The translations under genes were made by a program, and so were the position numbers. From the NCBI GenBank assembly GCA_964453435.1, contig CAYVQZ010000001.1, forward strand, positions 62,001-126,000: 64,000 bases of DNA, given 5' to 3'. Positions within the stretch are counted from its first letter, which is position 1; every line of letters starts with the position of its first letter. Positions 24,708-31,285 of this stretch are shown in pieces. A model generated the notes under the pieces. It saw only the letters and a program-made list of their open reading frames with translations. It searched no databases and was not told the origin of the DNA. Source of the DNA: CAYVQZ01 sp964453435. Its GTDB lineage: Bacteria > Abyssobacteria > SURF-5.

Positions 24708-26581
24708 TTCCCCTCCTCCCGTTGTTCTTGCTGAAATCGCAGAAGAGCTTCTATCAGGTCTTCCTCGGACGAGATCCTCCGTTTCGTTTGTGTCTGCTCT
24801 TGCTGCATCGAACGTCTCCGGGAACTGTCGCTATAGCCGGAGAGCATTTGTTCGAGCGGTGGCGCGGAGAGCCATAGTTCGGGCTTCCGGTCGGTCTTGT
24901 TCCGACCCACAATATATTTTGGAACTTCAGAGAGCGAATCCTCGACCGTTTCCAGGAGCATCCGTGTTTGAGTCAGGGCGGGCGCTTTGCGGTACGCCTG
25001 TTCGTGCAGCAAAAAAGCCGTCGCTTTCCCCGTGCTTTGAGCGACCATTGCGTTTCGGTATGCCTCGGCCTCCTTGACGGTCGTGACGGCCCGTGCCCTG
25101 GCAAGCGGCAGCGATTCTTTTTGATACCCGCACGCCTCCTCGATGTGCGTTTCGTAATCTTCCTGCGCGCTGACGACATCCTCAAAGGCTGCCGCCACCT
25201 GTGCGGGAGGATGTATATCCCGGAAATACACGTTCCCGATCAGTATGCCGAGCTCATGTTCATAGAGACGGGCCTGTATTTCGTCACGGATGACTCGTTC
25301 CAGCACATTCCGTTCGGAAGTCATCGCCGGAAAGAACGGTTCGCTTCCCAGCGTCTCTCGCAACACCTGAGAACCTATCATCTCAACAGCCGCATCCGGA
25401 GCGGCGCTTTTATAGAGATACCGGAATGGATCGCCGATTTTGTAATGGACATTCATGGCTACGTCGAGGAACGGGCCCTCTCCGGTGATGACAGAGTATT
25501 CGCTCAAATAGTGTATGTTTGTCCATAAAATGAGGTTTTTTCGCTCTCCGGTCGTGTAGCCGATTGTCAACCGTCTGATTGCATCTACATCTACTTTTCT
25601 CACCCGGTCGACCGGCCATGGAGCACGGTAATGAAGGCCGGGACCGACCGGTTCTTCTTTTTGCAGCGGCCTGCCGAAACGCTCCACGATTGCCCCCTCG
25701 CCGGGGCGAATAACGTAGAATCCGGACGCGCCATATACCCCCGCGCCCACGAGAACCACTATCATGACTAATCCCGCGCCGAACCGGCGCCTGGCGGTAT
25801 GTGGCGAACTTTTCAGACCCGGAAGCCGGGCGAGTCGTTCCCAAAGCACCTTATCGAAATGCGAGAAGACACGATGGAACACAAGAAAAAGAGTGTCCTC
25901 GTAGATTACCCTTCCGGAAATTTCGTTTCCACGGATTCGTGCGGCGTATGAGCGGCCCGCCTGGACAAGCACGTAAAACGCGTTGCTGAGGATGAAAAGG
26001 CCGATAATCGAAGCGGCCACTCTGTCAAAGCCGACACCCGTCTTGGAAGCAACAAGAGCAAACATGACGAGCACCGATGCCAGCATGTCGGTCTGAGCGT
26101 GGCGTCCGTCGGCGATCAGGGCCGTGGATTTGGTCTCTTTGCCAACCGAGGTTTCGAATCGGTACAGAAAGTACGAGCACAGTGCCAGCAAGCCGACCGC
26201 AACCGCAGCGACAAAGGGATACCGGATGGGAATCGGAGTCGGTTGGCTTGCTTTCCTGAAAATATTTATAGCCGCCACTGCGAGCACAAGCCCGATGGCT
26301 AAGCCGGCTTTGTTTTCCCAGTTGCCGGGAGAGAAAAACCGAGGCTTTGTCTCGGCGTCTCCCTCTTGACTTTTTCTGCCGGCGGCTGTTTTGGAATGCG
26401 CGTGGCGGTCAGCGCGAAGCGCTGCGAAGACAGCAGTGGATGAGAGTACGTCGGCGAATGAATGGTACGCTTCTGCAAGCAGGGCAAGGCTCGCCGTAAC
26501 GGAGGCGAGAACAAATTTAGCCGCGGTCAGCACAACGTTCGTGCATATGGAAATTACCGCTGTTTTTTCCTGTTTCGTCAT
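24704..26581 (-). CDS. Fusion: CDF cation-efflux transporter domain + HflK-like SPFH domain
   Basis: A 625-residue protein in one open frame. Residues 1-215 form a cation diffusion facilitator membrane domain of about six helices with zinc-type ligand pairs H40-x3-D44 (AYHSFAD) and H161-x3-D165 (GRHAQTD). The usual cytoplasmic CDF C-terminal domain is missing. Instead, after a linker, a further helix (270-288) leads into an SPFH domain (GEGAIVERFGRPLQ; GLHYRAPWPVDRV) and a helical tail ending in a Gln/Arg-rich stretch. Its ends overlap both neighbours by 4 bp. It may place a metal exporter inside an HflKC-type ring. See finding. Confidence 0.88.
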   Translation of the reverse strand: MTKQEKTAVISICTNVVLTAAKFVLASVTASLALLAEAYHSFADVLSSTAVFAALRADRHAHSKTAAGRKSQEGDAETKPRFFSPGNWENKAGLAIGLVLAVAAINIFRKASQPTPIPIRYPFVAAVAVGLLALCSYFLYRFETSVGKETKSTALIADGRHAQTDMLASVLVMFALVASKTGVGFDRVAASIIGLFILSNAFYVLVQAGRSYAARIRGNEISGRVIYEDTLFLVFHRVFSHFDKVLWERLARLPGLKSSPHTARRRFGAGLVMIVVLVGAGVYGASGFYVIRPGEGAIVERFGRPLQKEEPVGPGLHYRAPWPVDRVRKVDVDAIRRLTIGYTTGERKNLILWTNIHYLSEYSVITGEGPFLDVAMNVHYKIGDPFRYLYKSAAPDAAVEMIGSQVLRETLGSEPFFPAMTSERNVLERVIRDEIQARLYEHELGILIGNVYFRDIHPPAQVAAAFEDVVSAQEDYETHIEEACGYQKESLPLARARAVTTVKEAEAYRNAMVAQSTGKATAFLLHEQAYRKAPALTQTRMLLETVEDSLSEVPKYIVGRNKTDRKPELWLSAPPLEQMLSGYSDSSRRRSMQQEQTQTKRRISSEEDLIEALLRFQQEQREEGK

Positions 26582-27468
26582 GATTTGTTGCCGCTCGCGC
26601 CCATTTGTGTGAGCACCTTATTCCACAACTCCAAGAAATCCCGTCGCAGTGTCGGAACCGCATCGACGGCTATGCGCCCTTGCGAATACGCCTCCGCGAT
26701 CCTCCGGTCATCGGGAATTTCGAGCAAAAGAGCGATACGTTCTCGGTCACAATATCGACGCACTTCGTCGTCTCCCACGTCGCTGCGGTTGATGACCACG
26801 CCCAGTGGAAGCTCGAGTTCGCGAACCATCTCGATCGCAAGCTTGAGGTCGTTCAGGCCGAAGGGAGTGGGCTCGGTCACGAGCACAACGAAATCCGTCC
26901 CTTTCACCGCCTCGATAACGGGGCACGATGTGCCCGGTGGCGCGTCCAGCAGGGCGACACCGTCCGAGGGAAGTCTCTCTTTGACGGCGTGAATGAGCGG
27001 AGGCGACATCGCTTCTCCTATTCTCATCGTGCCGTGTATGAACCCGATTCCGTTCGCGGAGCCTTCCGCGACCTCACCGACCTCGCGGCGGAATTCTCCG
27101 ATTGCCGCCTCGGGGCATATCAGAGAGCAGCCGCCGCATCCGTGGCAAAGTTCGGAAAAGGTGAGAACCTTGTCCTTGATACACACGATGGCGCTGAATT
27201 GGCAGAACTCGCCACATTTGCCGCATGCGGTGCATCGAGCCAGGTCTATTTCGGGAACGGGAACTCCGATTTGAGTAACCTTCTCGATTGTCGGCTTGAG
27301 AAAAATGTGACCGTTCGGCTCTTCGACGTCGCAATCCGCATACACCACACGGTAGCCCTCGGAAGCAAGTGATACGGCAAGATTCGTGGCTACCGTCGTC
27401 TTGCCTGTGCCTCCCTTGCCGCTCGCCACCGCGATTCTGAGTCTCATGCCTGCTCCTGGTTTACTCAC
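26578..27468 (-). CDS. MinD-family ATPase with inserted two-[4Fe-4S] ferredoxin domain (1)
   Basis: A 296-residue paralogue of the protein at 21838: Walker A KGGTGKTT, ferredoxin insert CTACGKCGEFC and CHGCGGCSLICP, then DAPPGTSCPV. In Desulfovibrio two such ATPases also occur together in the orp genes. The start may be ATG 27468 or the internal MRLRIAVASGKGG. It lies 5 bp after the zinc-ribbon gene and overlaps the CDF-HflK gene by 4 bp. Confidence 0.9.
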   Translation of the reverse strand: MSKPGAGMRLRIAVASGKGGTGKTTVATNLAVSLASEGYRVVYADCDVEEPNGHIFLKPTIEKVTQIGVPVPEIDLARCTACGKCGEFCQFSAIVCIKDKVLTFSELCHGCGGCSLICPEAAIGEFRREVGEVAEGSANGIGFIHGTMRIGEAMSPPLIHAVKERLPSDGVALLDAPPGTSCPVIEAVKGTDFVVLVTEPTPFGLNDLKLAIEMVRELELPLGVVINRSDVGDDEVRRYCDRERIALLLEIPDDRRIAEAYSQGRIAVDAVPTLRRDFLELWNKVLTQMGASGNKS

Positions 27469-27472
27469 GGCA

Positions 27473-27700
27473 TTACCTCTGCCGCGTCATCTGGGCCCCG
27501 CATTTTGGACAGGTCCTCTGGTAGCATGGCAATCCTCGTTCATGCGAAACGGTGGTCCCGCAGCTCGGACAGACGCAGTTCCCGCCCGGGCCGACGCCGA
27601 AACCTCCCATGCGTCCGCCTCCGCCGCCCTGTCCGGGACCCATTCCTCTGCCTGTGCCCGGTCCTTGGCCCCTCGGGCCGGTTCCGTCTCCTCGTGGCAT
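27473..27700 (-). CDS. Small Gly-rich zinc-ribbon protein
   Basis: A 75-residue protein: a low-complexity N-terminal half (MPRGDGTGPRGQGPGTGRG) and a C-terminal ribbon CPSCG...CPKCG with one more Cys (GLPCYQRTC). The ribosome site AAGGAGGT is very strong. The same N-terminal style (MPxGDxTGPxGxGP) opens the DUF5320 protein next door. Such short proteins recur beside NifX/MinD genes in anaerobes; their role is unknown. Confidence 0.8.
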   Translation of the reverse strand: MPRGDGTGPRGQGPGTGRGMGPGQGGGGGRMGGFGVGPGGNCVCPSCGTTVSHERGLPCYQRTCPKCGAQMTRQR

Positions 27701-27728
27701 TTTTCCTTACCTCCTTATAATATATGGA

Positions 27729-27847
27729 AACGGTCCCGGAACCTTGGTGCGATCCAATCAAGGGGGGCTTATTGCTTTCACCACAGAGCTCAGGAGAAAG
27801 TTTGGGTTCGCCGGTTTGCCACAAAGGCTCAAAAGTCCGGGACCGTT
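27729..27847. repeat. 12-bp inverted repeat spanning a 119-bp intergenic segment
   Basis: AACGGTCCCGGA (27729-27740) and its exact reverse complement TCCGGGACCGTT (27836-27847) are separated by 95 bp in the gap between the DUF5320 and zinc-ribbon genes. In the transcript they could pair and enclose the segment before the zinc-ribbon ribosome site, so a leader structure is possible. Confidence 0.5.
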
Positions 27848-27861
27848 CCACACTCCGGCGG

Positions 27862-28263
27862 TCACTCCGCCTTTTGTTTGACGCTCAGTTCGTCCATGCG
27901 CTTCCTTATGTCAGCGAGCGCTTCATCGAAGTACTTCGCTTGCTCGCGAAGGAGCTCCATTTCCTGCTCCGCCGTCGGGCTCACCGCAGGCGGCGCTCCA
28001 TAGTAAGGAGCATACGGGCCAAAGCCCCGGCCGCCGCGCGCCCAGCCGGGCACGCCGGTCGCGTAGTACCAGTTGCGCCATCCGCGCCCGCCTCCGCGGC
28101 CCCAGCCGCCGCCTCGGAAGCCCCGTCCGCGTCCCCGACCCCCGAAACCCATGCCCGGGGCAGGGTTTGCGTATCCGGGTGTTCCGAATCCGGCGCAGAA
28201 ACCGGCGGCTCTTCCGGTCATCGGGCCAGCTCCCAGCGGTCCTGTCCTGTCACCACCTGGCAT
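27862..28263 (-). CDS. DUF5320-family Gly/Arg-rich protein
   Basis: A 133-residue protein with the DUF5320 opening MPGGDRTGPLGAGPMTGRA and CAGFG, a Gly/Arg/Trp-rich middle (residues 40-90), and a C-terminal amphipathic coiled coil (EQEMELLREQAKYFDEAL). Ribosome site GGGAGGTG. The family is found beside NifX and MinD-type genes in anaerobes. No activity is known; the coiled coil suggests oligomerisation. Confidence 0.85.
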   Translation of the reverse strand: MPGGDRTGPLGAGPMTGRAAGFCAGFGTPGYANPAPGMGFGGRGRGRGFRGGGWGRGGGRGWRNWYYATGVPGWARGGRGFGPYAPYYGAPPAVSPTAEQEMELLREQAKYFDEALADIRKRMDELSVKQKAE

Positions 28264-28291
28264 TTTGATTCACCTCCCTTCAAAGATTCAT

Positions 28292-28654
28292 TTAAATCCA
28301 ATGGCCCCGAACGTTCGCTCCCCCCGCACGCTCCAGGGCCCCGGTTCCGAATTTCTCAAAGGCTTGCTCCACCGTTCCGTCGGCGCCGATGAAGACATCG
28401 ATGCCCGCCGACTGAAGCGTGGCGAAAGCTTTCGGTCCGATATTCCCCGTCACCACTGCCTTGACACCCAGGTCGGCCACGTTTCGGCTTGCCTGAATGC
28501 CGGCCCCCTGCATGGCATTGAGATTCTGAGTATTGTCAAATGCCGTCCATTCCTTCGTTTCCGTGTCAATCACGATGAAATGCCGCGCTCGGCCAAACCG
28601 CGGGTCAACGGGACTCTTCATATCCCCGCCTTGAGCCGTTACCGCTATTTTCAT
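28292..28654 (-). CDS. NifX/orange-protein-like cofactor-binding protein (copy 2)
   Basis: A 120-residue single-domain protein: MKIAVTAQGGDMKSPVDPRF GRARHF, then AFDNTQNLNAMQGAGIQ and KAVVTGNIGPKAF, the classic dinitrogenase Fe-Mo cofactor family pattern. The ATG at 28654 has GGAGGAG at ideal distance and overlaps the previous gene by 4 bp, so the longer frame is not used. Closest of the copies in shape to the Mo-Cu orange protein, but I cannot tell which metal it binds. Confidence 0.9.
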   Translation of the reverse strand: MKIAVTAQGGDMKSPVDPRFGRARHFIVIDTETKEWTAFDNTQNLNAMQGAGIQASRNVADLGVKAVVTGNIGPKAFATLQSAGIDVFIGADGTVEQAFEKFGTGALERAGGANVRGHWI

Positions 28655-29064
28655 GAGTTCTCCTCCGGGTATTTCGCCCAATTTCTCGAAAGTCCTCTCC
28701 TTCCACGCCCTCGAAAACGATGCCCGCGCCGTCCACACCCCGGCATAAGAAACCGCGAGTCCATAGGGCTGCCCGCCATGTACCATCCGAGCACCTCATT
28801 TATATCTCCCGCCAGCCAGGGCACGACCTTAATGTCCGCGGTCGCTATCATGTCCGCAAGAGGACGCGAAATGGCGCCGCACAGAAGCACATTCACTCCA
28901 AGCTCGTTCAATCGGTTCACGCGACCCGATGCCGACAGCCCCCATATGGGCTGCTGGGCGCGTGATACCTCCTTGCCATCCCGGATTTCGAACACGTAGA
29001 GCCACTGCGCCGCGTCGAAAACCGGCGACACTCTCGATTGCCAAACTGGTATTGCCACTTTCAT
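28651..29064 (-). CDS. NifX-like protein (copy 1) with Gly/Arg-rich tail
   Basis: A 137-residue protein with an N-terminal NifX-type half (MKVAIPVWQSRVSPVFD; VLLCGAISRPLADMI) and a C-terminal basic tail (CGRRGHRFRGRGRRG). The opening resembles the NifX part of the protein at 13450. ATG at 29064 has GGAGG ten bases upstream. First gene of the long minus-strand cluster; a weak sigma-54-like sequence lies just upstream (29093-29107, minus). Confidence 0.85.
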   Translation of the reverse strand: MKVAIPVWQSRVSPVFDAAQWLYVFEIRDGKEVSRAQQPIWGLSASGRVNRLNELGVNVLLCGAISRPLADMIATADIKVVPWLAGDINEVLGWYMAGSPMDSRFLMPGCGRRGHRFRGRGRRGLSRNWAKYPEENS

Positions 29065-29285
29065 TTTCTTCGCGCCTCCAAGAGGTTCAAAGGCATCTTT
29101 CATGCCACCATTTCGGCTCTGCTGTGGATTCGGTTCCCGCCACTGAAGTTACGACAGGAATACATGGCTGTCTTCGGCTCCGTGAACACACGGGAAATAG
29201 CTGTTTTGCAATCTTTCTTCCTGCCGCTTTGTTGCGCCATTGCAGTGTCTCGCCCACCGCCAATTGCAGAAACGGGACAGGTGAA

Positions 29286-29314
29286 TTGACACAAGCGGCA
29301 GATGTTGTTAAAAT
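29286..29314 (+). promoter_or_regulatory. Sigma-70 promoter of the DUF134 gene
   Basis: TTGACA (29286-29291) and TAAAAT (29309-29314) are separated by 17 bp, 35 bp upstream of the DUF134 ATG. A clear vegetative promoter, so the regulator pair is probably made constitutively. Confidence 0.75.
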
Positions 29315-29348
29315 GAACTATGGTGCAGAAACGAAAGGAGGGCGCTCT

Positions 29349-29711
29349 ATGTCAAGGCCACAGAAATGCAGGTATGTGTCGGAACTGCCGCAGGTAATCT
29401 TTTTCAAACCAGCGGGCATACCCATGGCAAGGCTGAGAGAAGTCTCTCTACCACTCGATGAGTTGGAGGCCTTGCGGCATGCGCATATCGAAAACCTTCG
29501 GCATAGTGAAGCCGCCCGCCAGATGGGCGTTTCGCGACCGACTTTTACCAGGATTCTTGCAAAGGCGCATCGCAAGGTGGCAGAAGCGCTCGTCCACGGA
29601 AAAGCGCTCCGCATAAATGGCGGAAACTATGAGATAACGAACACAATCGGGCAAAAGGATTTCACATGCGGGACAGGCAAGGAAACGGAAAAACAAAAGA
29701 ACGCGACATAA
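29349..29711 (+). CDS. DUF134-family DNA-binding protein
   Basis: A 120-residue protein with the DUF134 opening (MSRPQKCRYVSELPQVIFFK), LDELEALRHAHIENLRHSEA and a sigma-factor-like helix-turn-helix (AARQMGVSRPTFTRILAKA). AGGAGG precedes the ATG by 7 bp. It overlaps the sigma-54 activator gene by 46 bp. DUF134 proteins are commonly encoded with NifX/MinD genes, so it probably regulates the divergent cluster. Confidence 0.9.
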   Translation: MSRPQKCRYVSELPQVIFFKPAGIPMARLREVSLPLDELEALRHAHIENLRHSEAARQMGVSRPTFTRILAKAHRKVAEALVHGKALRINGGNYEITNTIGQKDFTCGTGKETEKQKNAT

Positions 29712-31036
29712 TTCTCGACAGCATTGCCGATGGCGTTTTTACTGTCGACGGAGAATGGCGCATCACCTCGTTCAACAGGGCGGCGGAAGAAATCACGGGA
29801 ATACCGCGCGAGGAAGCGGTCGGCAGTCGATGCTGCGACGTGTTTAAAGCGAGCATTTGCGAGAGCGGCTGCGCGCTCAGACAAACACTCGAGGATGGAA
29901 AACAGGTAGTAAACAAGGCTGTCTACATAATCGATGCGGACGGTGAGCGAATTCCCATAAGCATCTCTACGGCCTTGTTGAAAGACGACAAAGGGCGCAC
30001 CATCGGCGGTGTCGAAACGTTCCGCGACCTCAGCGTGGTCGAAGACCTGCGGAAGCAGATTACGCGCCAATATTCGTTCGGTGACATCATCAGCAAGAAC
30101 CACGGGATGCATAAAATCTTCGATATCCTTCCGGAGGTCGCCGTGAGTGACAGCACCGTGCTCATTGAAGGCGAAAGCGGCACGGGAAAAGAGCTGTTCG
30201 CGCGGGCGATCCATGCATTGAGTCCTCGTAAGGACAAACCGATGGTGACCGTGAACTGCGGCGCTTTGCCCGATACGCTGCTCGAGTCGGAACTGTTTGG
30301 CCACAAGGCCGGCGCGTTCACAGACGCGAAGAAAGACAAGCCGGGAAGGTTTGCGCTCGCCGAGGGAGGGACAATTTTTCTGGACGAAATCGGCGACGTT
30401 TCCCCCGCCCTGCAGGTCCGCCTGCTCCGCGCGCTCCAGGAGAAAACGTTCGAGCCGCTTGGCTCGACCCAACCCGTGAAGGCGGATGTGCGGGTGGTTG
30501 CGGCCACCAACAAGAACCTCGAAGAACTGGTCGAGAACGGAAATTTTCGACGCGACCTCTATTATCGGATCAACGTGGTGAAGCTGACTTTGCCACCCCT
30601 GCGGGAACGCATGGATGACGTTCCTCTGCTCATCGACCACATCATAGCGCGCTTCAATCGGCTGCGGGGCAAGGACATTGCCGGTGTGTCGCCCGAAGTG
30701 CTGACCATCCTCATGAACCACGATTTTCCCGGCAATGTGCGCGAACTCGAAAATGTTATCGAACATGCCTTTGTCTTGTGCCGGAATGGGCTCATTCAAC
30801 CGGAGCATCTTCCCCAAAACCTTCGCCCGAAATCGGACAGGCCTGCAATTTCCGCAAGCGCTGCAAATATTCGTGAACTCGAAGCGCATTTCATCAGGGA
30901 CACGCTTCGCCGCAACAATTGGAACCGCGCCGCGACGGCAAAGGAGCTCGGCATCCACAAGACCACCCTGTGGAGGAAAATCAAACGGCTTGGCATCGAG
31001 CCTCCGGAGAATTCTGACGAGAAACGTCGCCCATGA
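29666..31036 (+). CDS. PAS-AAA+ sigma-54 activator with GAFTDA loop (paralogue)
   Basis: A 456-residue enhancer-binding protein closely similar in plan to that at 15195: PAS with CCDVFKASICESGC, Walker A GESGTGKE, loop GAFTDA, IFLDEIGD, and Fis-type HTH (TAKELGIHKTTLWRKI). AAAGGA precedes the ATG by 6 bp. Position divergent to the NifX/MinD cluster mirrors DVU2106, the sigma-54 regulator between the orp operons of Desulfovibrio vulgaris. Confidence 0.9.
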   Translation: MRDRQGNGKTKERDIILDSIADGVFTVDGEWRITSFNRAAEEITGIPREEAVGSRCCDVFKASICESGCALRQTLEDGKQVVNKAVYIIDADGERIPISISTALLKDDKGRTIGGVETFRDLSVVEDLRKQITRQYSFGDIISKNHGMHKIFDILPEVAVSDSTVLIEGESGTGKELFARAIHALSPRKDKPMVTVNCGALPDTLLESELFGHKAGAFTDAKKDKPGRFALAEGGTIFLDEIGDVSPALQVRLLRALQEKTFEPLGSTQPVKADVRVVAATNKNLEELVENGNFRRDLYYRINVVKLTLPPLRERMDDVPLLIDHIIARFNRLRGKDIAGVSPEVLTILMNHDFPGNVRELENVIEHAFVLCRNGLIQPEHLPQNLRPKSDRPAISASAANIRELEAHFIRDTLRRNNWNRAATAKELGIHKTTLWRKIKRLGIEPPENSDEKRRP

Positions 31037-31044
31037 ATCTCGTC

Positions 31045-31068
31045 GAGTGTGCCCCCGCTCGCACACTC
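31045..31068. terminator. Hairpin after the activator gene
   Basis: GAGTGTGC (31045-31052) and GCACACTC (31061-31068) form a perfect 8-bp stem with an 8-base loop just after the stop codon. There is no T-run, so termination is uncertain. The rest of the 249-bp gap shows no gene. Confidence 0.35.
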
Positions 31069-31285
31069 CTCCCGTCTCCTTGGAAAACACGAACGTCGCG
31101 GATTCGGGACGGCTACCGATGTCGGCAACCTGTATCACCAATCGAGAAACTCGCCCGCCAGCCCCGAAACCGGATTTGGTTGACGCCACAACCTGGTGTG
31201 ATTTTTCGGTCTCTCTATGGTATATTCGAGAAAGACCTCATGGGTTAGTTGGGTGGTTCGAATCCAAAGTTCTTCGTGAGACACA

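Noticed and set aside
29093..29107. Sigma-54-like TGGCATGAAAGATGC on the minus strand before the NifX cluster
   Set aside because: GG/GC spacing fits but the -12 part is ATGC and the start would fall almost on the ribosome site; kept only as a remark.
31240..31275. GGTTCGAATCC resembles a tRNA T-arm, possibly a tRNA or attachment site before the Vsr-methyltransferase gene
   Set aside because: Only three stem pairs form and no acceptor, D or anticodon arms can be drawn around it.
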